DNA of 64,000 nucleotides, taken from Pseudomonas sp. GM21 (lineage in GTDB: Bacteria; Pseudomonadota; Gammaproteobacteria; Pseudomonadales; Pseudomonadaceae). The stretch's first letter is position 1. Each line of letters opens with the position of its first letter. The position numbers and the translations under genes are program-made. Below the pieces are notes generated by a model. The model made no database searches. It was not told where the DNA came from and saw only the letters and a list, made by a program, of their open reading frames with translations. The stretch covers positions 1 through 64,000 of the forward strand of contig NZ_AKJS01000069.1 in the NCBI RefSeq assembly GCF_000282215.1, given 5' to 3'. Of this stretch, positions 33,858 through 43,904 are shown piece after piece.

Positions 33858-35539
33858 GGTTGCACCTCCGTCATCGCCGCTTTGGCTGCCGGGCTTGGCA
33901 CAGCACGCGTCCCGAGCACGGCCATCACGTATTGCTCCGGGTTGTTCAAGGCATCGGCGGCGGCCTGGGTGTAGCGCAGCAGCGGTTCGGCCTTGAAGGT
34001 CAGCGCAATGCTCAGCCCGAGCAGCACGATGATCGGCACGCATTCAAACCGACGCAGCAGCGGCGACGGACGTTCTTGCGGGGTCCAGAAACGCTGGATG
34101 CCCAAGCGCGAGAACGCGATCAGCGAGGCGAGCCCCGACAGAATCAACAGCGCCAGCAATCCCCACGCCGCATTCGACACCGGTTCACCTGCGCCATTGC
34201 CCAGGCCGAGCGGGTTGAGCAGGGCGCTGAGCAGGGTGAGTTTGCCGATGAAGCCGGAGAGTGGCGGCATGCCGATGATCAGCAGTGCGCAGGCAATGAA
34301 ACTCAAACCGAGGAAGGCCATGGTCCAGGGAATCACTTGGCCGACCACGGCTTTGAGATCGTCATCCAGGTTGATGCCTTTGGGCGGTTGCGCGGAGGGC
34401 ACCGGTCGCGCAATCAGGTCGGCGTCATCGAACAGCGGCAGTTCATTGACCGAGCGGGAACGCTCGATCAACTCGGCCAGCAGGAACAACGCGCTCAACG
34501 CCAGGGTCGAGCTGACCAGATAGAACAGCGCCGCCGCAATCAGGTTCGGTTGGGCGAAGCCGATCGCTGACAGTAGAATCCCGGCCGACACCAGAATGCT
34601 CAGGCTGGCCATGCGCTCCAGGCGTTGGGCCGCCAGAATCGCCACGGCTGCGCAGACAATCGTCGCCATGCCGCCGTAAATCAGCCATTCGCCGCCAAAG
34701 TAGGCAGACGCCCCAGCCTGACCGGAGAACAGCAGCGTCCACAATCGCAGCAAGGTGTAGACGCCCACCTTGGTCATGATCGCGAACATGGCCGCTACCG
34801 GCGCGCTGGCCGAGGAGTAGGCCGGCACCAGCCAGAAGTTCAGCGGCCACATTCCGGCCTTGGCCAGAAACGCCACCGCGAGAATCCCCGCGCCGGCATG
34901 CAGCAAGCCACGGTCGGCTTCGGGCACCAGCGGGATTTTCAACGCCAGGTCGGCCATGCTCAGGGTGCCGGTGACGCCGTAAATCAGCGCCGCGCCAATC
35001 AGGAACAGCGACGACGCCAACAGGTTGATCGAGATGTAATGCAGCCCCGCCGACACGCGCGGCCGGCCGGAACCGTGCAGCATCAAACCGTAGGACGCCG
35101 CCAGCAGCACTTCGAAAAACACGAACAGGTTGAACAGGTCGGCGGTCAGGAACGCGCCATACAGCCCCATCAATTGAATCTGGAACAGTGCGTGGAAACT
35201 GGAACCGGCGCCATCCCAACGGGCCATGGCAAACAGCAACGCGCTGACGCCAATGATCCCGGTCAACACCAGCATCAGTGCAGACAGGCGATCAACCACC
35301 AGCACCAGGCCGAACGGCACTTGCCAGTTGCCCGGCAAGTACACTCCGATGGAACCTGGCACGCCGGTGGTTTGGGTCCATTGCAGCAGCGCCACCGAAA
35401 CCCCCAGGCCGAGCAGGCTGGAGAACAGGTTGATTTTGGCCTTCAGCGGCCGGTGTTTCTCGCCGAGCATCAACATGATGGCGGCGGTCAGCAGCGGCAG
35501 CAGAATCGGCGCGGCGATCAGGTGCGTCATCGCATTCAT
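33854..35539 (-). CDS. mrpD: Mrp Na+/H+ antiporter subunit D
   Basis: A 561-aa protein with about 14 membrane helices, homologous to the proton-pumping subunits (NuoM/N-type) of complex I. The conserved membrane lysines and glutamate (for example in the stretch around FLTADLFNLFVFFEVLLAASYGL and AKAGMWPLNFWLVPAYSSASAPVAAMFA) are present. With mrpA it forms the ion-translocating core. ATG 35539 overlaps the mrpC stop. Confidence 0.95.
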   Translation of the reverse strand: MNAMTHLIAAPILLPLLTAAIMLMLGEKHRPLKAKINLFSSLLGLGVSVALLQWTQTTGVPGSIGVYLPGNWQVPFGLVLVVDRLSALMLVLTGIIGVSALLFAMARWDGAGSSFHALFQIQLMGLYGAFLTADLFNLFVFFEVLLAASYGLMLHGSGRPRVSAGLHYISINLLASSLFLIGAALIYGVTGTLSMADLALKIPLVPEADRGLLHAGAGILAVAFLAKAGMWPLNFWLVPAYSSASAPVAAMFAIMTKVGVYTLLRLWTLLFSGQAGASAYFGGEWLIYGGMATIVCAAVAILAAQRLERMASLSILVSAGILLSAIGFAQPNLIAAALFYLVSSTLALSALFLLAELIERSRSVNELPLFDDADLIARPVPSAQPPKGINLDDDLKAVVGQVIPWTMAFLGLSFIACALLIIGMPPLSGFIGKLTLLSALLNPLGLGNGAGEPVSNAAWGLLALLILSGLASLIAFSRLGIQRFWTPQERPSPLLRRFECVPIIVLLGLSIALTFKAEPLLRYTQAAADALNNPEQYVMAVLGTRAVPSPAAKAAMTEVQP

Positions 35540-35880
35540 TCTTTAGGCTCCCGGCCATCGACATGGTCGGTCCCGGTCAAGCCCCGGGAGGCAAGCAGCA
35601 CCACCAGAAACAGTGCGGTCATGGCGAAGCTGATGACAATGGCGGTCAGCACCAGCGCCTGCGGCAATGGATCGGTGTAGTGCAACAAGTCCTGCGGAAC
35701 GCCGTCCTTGATGATCGGCTCCCGGCCGATGAACAGGCTGCCCATGCTGAAAATGAACAGGTTGACGCCATAGGACAGCAGGCACAGCCCCATCACCACC
35801 TGAAAGGTCCGTGGCCGCAGGATCAGCCACACGCCGGACGCGGCGAGCACGCCGATGGCGATTGCGATGACTTCTTCCAT
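35536..35880 (-). CDS. mrpC: Mrp Na+/H+ antiporter subunit C
   Basis: A 114-aa protein with three hydrophobic segments, homologous to NuoK. The central GLCLLSYGVNLFIFSMGS segment is typical of MnhC/PhaC. It starts at the last base of the mrpA stop codon, so the two are coupled. Confidence 0.94.
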   Translation of the reverse strand: MEEVIAIAIGVLAASGVWLILRPRTFQVVMGLCLLSYGVNLFIFSMGSLFIGREPIIKDGVPQDLLHYTDPLPQALVLTAIVISFAMTALFLVVLLASRGLTGTDHVDGREPKE

Positions 35881-38798
35881 CAGACGGCTCCTTGCGTGGC
35901 GACAGGCTTGGGCTGGGCTGCGGTTTTGTGGCCGCGAACCGATTGGTGGGCGAGGGCGGTGAGGATTAGCAGCGTCGAACCGACCACCACGCCATACACG
36001 CCGATATCGAAAAACAGTGCGCTGGCGATATGAATGTCACCCAGTACCGGCAGGGTGAAATGCCAGGTGTGGGTGGTCAGGAACGGATAACCGACCGCCA
36101 TGGCTCCGAGCCCGGTGACCGTGGCGAACAGCAGCCCGGTGCCCATCCAGCGCAGCGGTCGCAGGCTCATTTGCGCCTCGACCCACTGCGTGCCGGCGAC
36201 CATGTATTGCAGGATGAACGCTACCGACATCACCAGTCCGGCGACAAAACCGCCGCCCGGTTGATTGTGCCCGCGCATGAACAAATACAACGACACCACC
36301 AGTGCAATCGGCAACAGCAGGCGCACCAGCACCGCCGGGACCATCATGAAACCCAGCGCGGTGTCGCTGGCGTGGCGCGGGTTGACCAGGTCAGTGACCA
36401 CGTCCGGTGCCAGCAGGCGTTGCTGGGCAGGCAGCTGCAGGCTTTCTTTCGGAGGACGGAAACGTCGAAGCAGGGCGAATACGGTCAGGGCCACGGCCAC
36501 CAGTACGGTGATTTCACCGAGGGTGTCGAAGCCGCGGAAGTCCACCAGCATCACGTTCACCACGTTGCTACCGCCGCCTTCGGGCAGGGCACGACTGAGG
36601 TAGAACGAGGAAATGTCGTTGGGCGTCTGGCGTGTCAGCATCGCATAGGCCAGCAGGGCCATGCCGCCACCGACCACGGTCGACAACAACAAGTCGCGGA
36701 TACGCCGGATGCGCGCCTTGCGCAAGCTGCTTGGCAGTGGCGACACTTCTTCGATTCGTCGTGGCAGCCAGCGCAGGCCCAGCAGGATCAGCACCGTGGT
36801 CACCACTTCTACCGCCAGTTGCGTCAGTGCCAGATCGGGCGCGGAAAACCAGACGAAGGTCACGCAGGTCATCAGACCGCAGACGCTGACCATGGTCAGG
36901 GCCGCAAGCCGGTGGTATTTGGCCTGCCACGCCGCGCCGAGGGCGCAGACAATCGCCAGCAGCCAGAGGGTCACAAACACGATCGAACCGGGAATTTTCG
37001 GCCGGTCGCCCCAGCTCAGGCTGCTGTGGAGCATCGGGATCAACCCGGCCAACACGGCGACGAGGACCACCAGAAACAATTGGGTTTGCAGGCGATGGGT
37101 GCTGATCCGCCGCACCAGACGACGGGCCAGGCGCATCATGATCACCAGGCTGCGCTCGAACAGGCGCTTGCCGCTGAGCCGGCCAATCATCGGCGGGTAC
37201 TTGAAGCGCCCGCGCTTGAGCTGATTGCGCAACAGCAAATAGAGCACGATGCCGCCGGACATGGCGATCAGGCTCATGATCATCGGCGCGTTCCAGCCAT
37301 GCCAGATGGCCAGGCTGTATTCCGGCAGGGTGCCGCCCACTACCGGCAGGGCCGCGGCAGCCAGTATGGCGCCGACGACTACCGCCGGAAAAATCCCCAC
37401 AATCAGACAGGTGAACACCAGCAGCTCCACCGGCGCGCGCATCCAGCGCGGTGGCTCGTGCGGGGTATGCGGCAGGTCGGTGGCGGTCGGGCCGAAGAAC
37501 ACGTCGACGGTGAAGCGCAGCGAATAGGCGACGCTGAAGGTACCGGCGATGGTCGCGACAATCGGCAGGCTCCATTCGATCCAGGCCGTGGCATTGATGA
37601 ACACGGTTTCGGCAAAGAACATTTCTTTTGAGAGGAAACCGTTGAGCAACGGCACGCCGGCCATCGAGGCGCTGGCGACCATGGCCAGGGTGGCGGTGAA
37701 CGGAATCAGCTTGATCAGGCCGCTGAGCTTGCGAATGTCGCGGGTGCCGCTTTCGTGGTCGATGATCCCGGCGGCCATGAACAGCGAGGCCTTGAAGGTG
37801 GCGTGGTTGAGAATGTGAAACACCGCAGCCACGGCCGCCAGCGGGCTGTTCAAGCCCAGCAGCAGGGTGATCAGGCCCAGATGGCTGATGGTCGAATAGG
37901 CCAGCAAACCTTTGAGGTCGTTCTGGAACATCGCGCAGTAAGCGCCCAGCAGCAGGGTGCAGGCGCCGGCGCCGCTGACGATGTAGAACCATTCTTCGCT
38001 GCCGGACAGCGAAGGCCAAAGTCGTGCCAGCAGGAACACCCCGGCCTTGACCATGGTTGCCGAGTGCAGATAGGCCGAGACCGGGGTCGGCGCCGCCATC
38101 GCATGGGGCAACCAGAAGTGGAAAGGAAATTGCGCGCTTTTACTCAAGGCGCCGACCAGGATCAGGGGTAACAGCAGCGGGTAGAGGGCGTGTGCGCGAA
38201 TCAGATCGCCAGCGGCCAGGACCCTGTCCAGGTCATAGCTGCCGACCACATGGCCGAGGAGCATCACTCCCGTCAGCAGGCACAAGCCGCCCGCACCGGT
38301 CACCATCAGCGCCATATAGGCACCGCGTCGTGCGTCGCTGCGGTGGTGCCAGTAACCGATCAGCAGGAACGAGAAGAGGCTGGTCAGCTCCCAGAAAAAT
38401 ACGATCTGGATCAGGTTCCCGGAAATCACCAGCCCGAGCATGGCGCCCATGAACGCCAGGAAAAACGCGAAAAATCGCGGTACCGGATCGTCCGGCGACA
38501 TGTAGTAGCGTGCGTACAACGAGACCAGTGTGCCAATGCCCAACACCAGCAGCGAGAACAGCCAGGCGAACCCGTCCAGACGCAAGACGAAATTCAGACC
38601 GAGGCTTGGCAGCCAAAAGTATTCTTCGCGGATCACGCCGCCTTGGGCGATGTGCGGGTACAAGAGCGCGACCTGGACGGTGCCGATCAGTGCGACCAGG
38701 CCCGCCAGCAGGGAGGCAGTATTACGCGCGTTGTGCGGCAGCACGGCTGCCAGACAGCTGCCGATAAAAGGCAGAAGCAGTAGAACTATCAGGGACAT
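35880..38798 (-). CDS. mrpA: Mrp Na+/H+ antiporter subunit AB fusion
   Basis: A 972-aa membrane protein with more than 20 helices. Residues ~1-770 correspond to MrpA (NuoL-like; LTSLFSFLLIGYWHHRSDARRGAYMALMVTG and SAQFPFHFWLPHAMAAPTPVSAYLHSATMVKAG), and the C-terminal ~200 residues to MrpB (FMRGHNQPGGGFVAGLVMSVAF). This fusion is normal in pseudomonads (PhaAB). It is the first gene of the six-gene operon, which exports Na+ in exchange for protons and supports salt and alkali tolerance. The promoter lies in the REP-containing gap upstream. Confidence 0.96.
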   Translation of the reverse strand: MSLIVLLLLPFIGSCLAAVLPHNARNTASLLAGLVALIGTVQVALLYPHIAQGGVIREEYFWLPSLGLNFVLRLDGFAWLFSLLVLGIGTLVSLYARYYMSPDDPVPRFFAFFLAFMGAMLGLVISGNLIQIVFFWELTSLFSFLLIGYWHHRSDARRGAYMALMVTGAGGLCLLTGVMLLGHVVGSYDLDRVLAAGDLIRAHALYPLLLPLILVGALSKSAQFPFHFWLPHAMAAPTPVSAYLHSATMVKAGVFLLARLWPSLSGSEEWFYIVSGAGACTLLLGAYCAMFQNDLKGLLAYSTISHLGLITLLLGLNSPLAAVAAVFHILNHATFKASLFMAAGIIDHESGTRDIRKLSGLIKLIPFTATLAMVASASMAGVPLLNGFLSKEMFFAETVFINATAWIEWSLPIVATIAGTFSVAYSLRFTVDVFFGPTATDLPHTPHEPPRWMRAPVELLVFTCLIVGIFPAVVVGAILAAAALPVVGGTLPEYSLAIWHGWNAPMIMSLIAMSGGIVLYLLLRNQLKRGRFKYPPMIGRLSGKRLFERSLVIMMRLARRLVRRISTHRLQTQLFLVVLVAVLAGLIPMLHSSLSWGDRPKIPGSIVFVTLWLLAIVCALGAAWQAKYHRLAALTMVSVCGLMTCVTFVWFSAPDLALTQLAVEVVTTVLILLGLRWLPRRIEEVSPLPSSLRKARIRRIRDLLLSTVVGGGMALLAYAMLTRQTPNDISSFYLSRALPEGGGSNVVNVMLVDFRGFDTLGEITVLVAVALTVFALLRRFRPPKESLQLPAQQRLLAPDVVTDLVNPRHASDTALGFMMVPAVLVRLLLPIALVVSLYLFMRGHNQPGGGFVAGLVMSVAFILQYMVAGTQWVEAQMSLRPLRWMGTGLLFATVTGLGAMAVGYPFLTTHTWHFTLPVLGDIHIASALFFDIGVYGVVVGSTLLILTALAHQSVRGHKTAAQPKPVATQGAV

Positions 38799-38944
38799 AG
38801 GCTTCTAATCTGCGGAAGTTTGTGAAGCATCATACGTGCCACAACCCGGATCGCCAAACGCCATGCTGTCGCAGAATCCTTCACGGTAGACGCAAAAACC
38901 TTGGATCACATTGTTTCAAAGATTTGTATCCACCGGGCTGGACC

Positions 38945-39019
38945 CATCGCCGGCAAGCCGGTCTCGCTCCCACAGGGGAATGCAATCAAACTGTGGGAGC
39001 GAGCCTGCTCGCGATAGCG
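38945..39019. repeat. Inverted pair of REP elements
   Basis: CGGTCTCGCTCCCACAGG (left) and CTGTGGGAGCGAGCCTGC (right, from 38991) are arranged head to head about 20 bases apart. This pseudomonad REP pair lies in the gap between mrpA and the DMT gene. Confidence 0.8.
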
Positions 39020-39040
39020 ATCTGACTGGCAATCGAGATA

Positions 39041-39970
39041 TTAAGGTTCAACCGGTGTTTCCTGCTCCAACTCTGGCTCTGCTGGGACCTTACCCTTGGT
39101 CTTCAACTCACTCACAATCACCGCCGCCACAATCAACCCCGCGCCCAGCAGTGCAATCGCCGGCAACCGCTCCCCGGCAATCCGTCCGACAATTCCTGCC
39201 CACACCGGTTCTCCCGCATAAATCAACGTCGCCCGCGTCGGTGAAACGCTCTTCTGCGCCCAGTTCATCGCCACCTGAATCGCCGCACTCGCCGCGCCCA
39301 GGCCCAACGCGCTGCACAACAGCAACCAGGAGAAGTCCGGAATACGTTCCTGAGTCGGCACTACCATCAAAAACGCCAGCACCGACGTGGTTGCCAATTG
39401 CACCACCGTCACCCGACGTACATCGACCTGGCCGGCATAGGTGCTGATCAGAATGATTTCGGCGGCAATCGCGATGGCGCTGATCAGCGTGGCGATTTCA
39501 CCAGGGCTGAAATTGAACGAAGCGCCGGAAGGCCCCGACAACAGCATCAACCCGGTAAACGCCAGCATGATCCCGATGCTCGGCATCAACCCCGGACGTC
39601 GTCCCAGCACCAGCCATTGCAGCAACGGCACGAAGGGTACGTACAACGCGGTGATAAACGCCGATTGACTGCTGGGGATGCTCTGCAAACCCACCGTCTG
39701 CAAGCCATAACCGAGCATGATCGCCACCCCGATAAAGGCCCCGGCCTTGAGTTCGAACAGGGTCAGTTGCCGCAGGTGGCGCCAGGAGAACAGCGCAACC
39801 AGGATCGCGGCAGCGGCGAAGCGCAGGCCGACGAAAAACATCGGGCCGCTGACGGTCATCGCGTGCTGCACCAACAAAAAGGTGCCGCCCCAGACCATGG
39901 TGATCAGCACCAGCACGCACTCGGCTTTGCTGAACCGTGAGAAACGGGGGGAAGAGTTCACCGACGTCAT
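39041..39970 (-). CDS. DMT-family transporter (EamA)
   Basis: A 309-aa inner-membrane protein with ten hydrophobic segments in two EamA repeats (MVWGGTFLLVQHAMTVSGPMFFVGLRFAAAAILVA; QSAFITALYVPFVPLLQWLVLGRRP; TLIYAGEPVWAGIVGRIAGE). It ends in a hydrophilic acidic tail. ATG 39970 is preferred to the long upstream extension, which crosses the divergent promoter. It is divergent from an XRE-cupin regulator, the usual arrangement for regulated amino-acid or metabolite exporters. Confidence 0.86.
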   Translation of the reverse strand: MTSVNSSPRFSRFSKAECVLVLITMVWGGTFLLVQHAMTVSGPMFFVGLRFAAAAILVALFSWRHLRQLTLFELKAGAFIGVAIMLGYGLQTVGLQSIPSSQSAFITALYVPFVPLLQWLVLGRRPGLMPSIGIMLAFTGLMLLSGPSGASFNFSPGEIATLISAIAIAAEIILISTYAGQVDVRRVTVVQLATTSVLAFLMVVPTQERIPDFSWLLLCSALGLGAASAAIQVAMNWAQKSVSPTRATLIYAGEPVWAGIVGRIAGERLPAIALLGAGLIVAAVIVSELKTKGKVPAEPELEQETPVEP

Positions 39971-40013
39971 GACCTTGCACACTACCTGAGGGGGACGCAC
40001 AATGCGCCGAATG

Positions 40014-40033
40014 TTGCGCAGTATACTGCCCAA
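40014..40033. promoter_or_regulatory. Operator candidate between the DMT and XRE-cupin genes
   Basis: GCAGTATACTGC at 40018-40029 is a perfect 12-bp palindrome, extended by TTG and CAA to a 20-bp imperfect one. It lies in the 72-bp divergent gap just upstream of the XRE-cupin start, as expected for its operator. Confidence 0.65.
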
Positions 40034-40042
40034 CCCCACCGA

Positions 40043-40618
40043 GTGAGCAATATAGTGCACAAAGATTCCCCGACACGGGCTTCGGTCCTCCAGCACGTCA
40101 GCCAGAACGTTCGCCGTTTGCGCCACGCCGCCGACATGAGCCAGACCGCATTGGCCGAAAAGTCCGGCGTCAGCCGCCGGATGCTGGTGGCCATGGAGGC
40201 CGGCGAGAAGAATGTCAGCCTGACCACCCTTGACCGCGTAGCCCAAGCGCTGGACGTGGCGTTCAGCGATCTTATCCAGGCCCCGGATGCCCGCGACCCC
40301 AGTCGAATCAACGAAGTGGCGTGGGCCGGATTAATCCCCGGCAGCAAAGCCGTTTTACTGTCCAAAGCCACCGCCACTCGCGAAGTGGAACAGTGGGAGT
40401 GGTGCCTGCAACCGGGGGAAATTTACCCGTCGCAACCGGACGCCGAAGGCTGGAGCGAGCAGATCTACGTGTTCGAAGGCTGCCTGACCTTGATGCTGGG
40501 CGATACGCCGCAGCACATTGCTGCCGGTGAGTTCTACATGTTCGCCAGCAACCAGCCGCATTGCTATCGCAACGACGGGCCAGTGGCCGCGCGGTTCGTG
40601 CGCAATGTGGTGATCTGA
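40043..40618 (+). CDS. XRE-family regulator with cupin domain
   Basis: A 191-aa transcription factor. The HTH_3 domain is at about 18-72 (VRRLRHAADMSQTALAEKSGVSRRMLVAMEAGEKNVSLTTL) and a C-terminal cupin at about 110-185 (EQIYVFEGCLTLMLGDTPQHIAAGEFYMFASNQPHCYRN) probably binds a small metabolite. Start is GTG 40043, with GTG 40055 as an alternative. It is divergent from the DMT transporter and likely its local regulator, acting at 40014-40033 (inference). Confidence 0.88.
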   Translation: MSNIVHKDSPTRASVLQHVSQNVRRLRHAADMSQTALAEKSGVSRRMLVAMEAGEKNVSLTTLDRVAQALDVAFSDLIQAPDARDPSRINEVAWAGLIPGSKAVLLSKATATREVEQWEWCLQPGEIYPSQPDAEGWSEQIYVFEGCLTLMLGDTPQHIAAGEFYMFASNQPHCYRNDGPVAARFVRNVVI

Positions 40619-40683
40619 CTGTTTGCGGGTCAACAGTGGATAAACACTTTGCCCTTCTAAAGCTGTAGATTTTTATAGGAATG

Positions 40684-40703
40684 TATTTCAATTAATTGAA
40701 ATA
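40684..40703. promoter_or_regulatory. 20-bp perfect AT-rich palindrome
   Basis: TATTTCAATTAATTGAAATA is a perfect palindrome 65 bases after the XRE-cupin stop and 220 bases before the FAD gene, in an otherwise GC-rich region. It could be an operator or a bidirectional transcript end. The rest of 40619-40926 is a noncoding gap with one REP half (40814-40840). Confidence 0.5.
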
Positions 40704-40813
40704 TAATGAAATTGTAGTTAGGCACGACTCCTGCTGTAGTCTCCGGGGCAATCACCGGGAAGGGGGCTGGCGGCGATGCGGCAGGAGGAGAAGGAAGTGG
40801 TGTCTGCCTGGAC

Positions 40814-40840
40814 GCCATCGCGAGCAGGCTCACTCCTACC
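40814..40840. repeat. Half REP element
   Basis: GCCATCGCGAGCAGGCTCAC plus a CTCCTACC tail is a degenerate REP core upstream of the FAD-dependent oxidoreductase gene. Confidence 0.55.
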
Positions 40841-40926
40841 AAAGAGGGATTTGTTGCTGGAGAGCAACACATTAAGGTGGCCCGCACAGCTTTCCATTCC
40901 GGCAACCATTAACCAGTGAGCAGGGC

Positions 40927-42396
40927 ATGAACGAAATCCAAAGCGGACCGGCGAGCAACGCCCGCCACGCCGACATTCTGATCATCGGCGGCGGCCTCAG
41001 TGGCGCGATGCTGGCGGCGCAACTGTTGCGCTTGCCTGGCCGGCGCTCGGTGCTGGTGATCGAACCGCGTACCGAATTGGGTCGGGGTGAAGCCTATAGC
41101 GCGGTCGAATTGGGCCATACGCTGAACGGCAACGCGGCACGGATGAGTGTTGACCCGGATAACGCCGATGACCTCACGCAATGGCTGACCGACCACATCG
41201 GCGCTGGTGGCTGGCCCGAATCGGCCGAACAACCGGTGCCGATCAGCGAATTGTTCCCGCCACGGGGTCTGTTCGGCGTGTACGTGCAGCAACGCCTGGC
41301 CGAAGCGCAAGCCGTCGGGGCACTGAATGGCTCCACGGTCGAGCATGTGCAGGCGGAAGTGATCGATCTGCAAACGGACGACGATTCAGTTCGGCTGACA
41401 TTGAGTGACGGGCAACGCTTGCAGGGCGCTTTTGCAGTGCTGGCGACCGGGATGTTTCCTGCCGCGCGCACGCCGCAGAAAGAGTCCAGCGGTTTGAATG
41501 CCGCCGCGCTGGATCCGTGGGATGTCGCCGCCATGCGCCAGCTTGATCCACAGTCGACGGTGCTGATCATAGGTTCCGGCCTGACCATGGTCGATGCCGT
41601 GGTGTCGCTGGAACAGGCCGGGCATCGCGGGCCGATCGAAGTGTTTTCCCGGCATGGCTTGCTCCCGCATGTGCGTCGGCAACCACCGGCCTGGGTCGAT
41701 TTTCTGGCCGAGGATCACAGCATTCGCACACCCCGCCAGTTGGTGCGCGAACTGCGTCGACATTGTCGGGAGGCCATCGTCCAAGGCATCGACTGGCAAG
41801 CCCCCCTCGACACCGTGCGGGCACACATCGGACGGTTATGGAATCAGGCGACAGACCGGCAGCGTCGGCAGTTTGTGCGACATGTCCGGCCGTGGTGGGA
41901 AAGTCATCACCACCGCTCGCCACCCTTGAGTGCCGCCCTGGTGGAGCGGTTGCACAGGGAAGGGCGCTTGCGAATTCAGGCGGCGTCGTTCAAAGGCCTA
42001 GAGCCGGGGTCGCAGGACGGGGTCAGCATTCGCATTCGTCGCCGTGGCGAGGCCGATACCTGTGTGGTGCGGGGCGCGGCGTTGATCAACTCCAGTGGCA
42101 TCGAGTATGACTGGCGCCGGGTCGCTCGACCGCTGCCACAGCAACTGCTGGCGCGCGGATTGATTCGCCCGGGACCGTTGGCATTGGGGATTGCGGCGGC
42201 TGTCGACGGTGCCGTACTGGACGCCGAGGGCCAGATCGCCCGGCGTCTGTTCGCCATGGGGCCACCGTTGCGCGGCATGTGGTGGGAAAGCACCGCAGTC
42301 ACCGACGTCGCGCTACAGGCCAAAGCCCTTGCCGCACGATTGGTGGTAGCAGCTGCCGAGCCTGCGAGGCTGCGTCCGGCCGCGCAGCGGTCGTAA
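40927..42396 (+). CDS. FAD/NAD(P)-binding oxidoreductase
   Basis: A 489-aa flavoprotein with an N-terminal dinucleotide fold (ILIIGGGLSGAMLAAQLL, residues ~17-34), a second glycine-rich loop near LIIGSGLTMVDAVVSLEQAG (~205-225) and ATGMFP, fitting the FAD-NAD(P)-binding family (PF13454-type). It may act on hydroxy acids or siderophore-like amines; the substrate is unknown. The last ~17 residues (VVAAAEPARLRPAAQRS) and the stop codon lie inside the left arm of a large inverted repeat (42346-42490), so the C-terminus has been replaced or extended by repeat sequence. Confidence 0.82.
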   Translation: MNEIQSGPASNARHADILIIGGGLSGAMLAAQLLRLPGRRSVLVIEPRTELGRGEAYSAVELGHTLNGNAARMSVDPDNADDLTQWLTDHIGAGGWPESAEQPVPISELFPPRGLFGVYVQQRLAEAQAVGALNGSTVEHVQAEVIDLQTDDDSVRLTLSDGQRLQGAFAVLATGMFPAARTPQKESSGLNAAALDPWDVAAMRQLDPQSTVLIIGSGLTMVDAVVSLEQAGHRGPIEVFSRHGLLPHVRRQPPAWVDFLAEDHSIRTPRQLVRELRRHCREAIVQGIDWQAPLDTVRAHIGRLWNQATDRQRRQFVRHVRPWWESHHHRSPPLSAALVERLHREGRLRIQAASFKGLEPGSQDGVSIRIRRRGEADTCVVRGAALINSSGIEYDWRRVARPLPQQLLARGLIRPGPLALGIAAAVDGAVLDAEGQIARRLFAMGPPLRGMWWESTAVTDVALQAKALAARLVVAAAEPARLRPAAQRS

Positions 42397-42490
42397 ACCC
42401 TGCGCACTCGGTTTTCCTGAAACACTGCGTCGCCTGATTTGACGACCGCCACGCGGCCGGACGCAGCCTCGCGGGCTCGGCAGCTGCTAC
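42346..42490. repeat. Large inverted repeat overlapping the FAD gene 3' end
   Basis: Left arm from 42346 (GTAGCAGCTGCCGAGCCTGC...) and right arm ending at 42490 (...GGGCTCGGCAGCTGCTAC) are complementary over about 45 bases. It is the same repeat family as 44969-45130 and 62490-62635. The palindrome would fold into one long hairpin in RNA. Confidence 0.85.
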
Positions 42491-42575
42491 GGGGGGATCA
42501 GTGTGGCTCAAAGAAAACCCCGGGTAGAGCGGATCTATCCGGGGTTTTTTGTTCAAACGGCGCAAAAGTCATTAA

Positions 42576-42800
42576 TCAATAACGTTGATACTTCGAGCCG
42601 AACTCAGGGCGGTTTTCAGCAACATATAGTGTGCTCGGCTGACTGTCTTTGTGATCGCTACCGACGGTGTTCACGTTCAGTGTGGCCGGCTGGCTGACTT
42701 TAACGGCGGCGACAACCTGGGAGGTGGCGTGCGGCGCAGCGATGGCGGACGTAGCGCCAAGTACCGAGAGGGCGAAACCAAGACCGATGAGGCTTTTCAT
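42576..42800 (-). CDS. Small secreted protein
   Basis: A 74-aa protein with a signal peptide (MKSLIGLGFALSVLGATSAIAA, cut after about residue 22). The short mature part has no cysteines or recognised domain (SQPATLNVNTVGSDHKDSQPSTLYVAENRPEFGSKYQRY). ATG 42800 has GGAG upstream. A YHR/BhsA-like fold was considered but the resemblance is too weak. Function unknown. Confidence 0.65.
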   Translation of the reverse strand: MKSLIGLGFALSVLGATSAIAAPHATSQVVAAVKVSQPATLNVNTVGSDHKDSQPSTLYVAENRPEFGSKYQRY

Positions 42801-42925
42801 GAAGTTGCTCCAGAGCGTGGGAAGAAGATGTCGCCACTGTAGTGCTGGAGCCCGGTGATGAAAAAACACCCTTGGGCATAGTCGTTATCGAGCGCGTTGA
42901 TCCATGTCGCTCCCACAGGGGATCT

Positions 42926-43681
<756 letters not shown>

Positions 43682-43904
43682 TGCTCAACCCTCTTGTTGT
43701 TCGCGTGGTGCGCATTGCGGGCCGTTGCGGGGATTTGTATCGCACTGTATCGGGCGTGCTGTTGGATACCTTACGCCTTAATAACTCTGTATTGACGACA
43801 CATGGCAGATACCGGCGGGCGATTAAATGGTTTCCATCGAAACAAGACACTCGCCTCACACCCGCTGCTAAAACCACAGATAAATGACTTGCAGGGAAAT
43901 CGAC

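Noticed and set aside
34625..35680. 351-codon frame antisense to mrpD and mrpC
   Set aside because: It overlaps two well-supported overlapping operon genes and has extreme Gln/His composition.
36030..37631. Long open frame (over 500 codons) antisense to mrpA
   Set aside because: It lies wholly inside a clear Mrp subunit gene, has a biased Gln/His/Arg composition typical of the reverse of GC-rich coding sequence, and lacks a ribosome-binding site.
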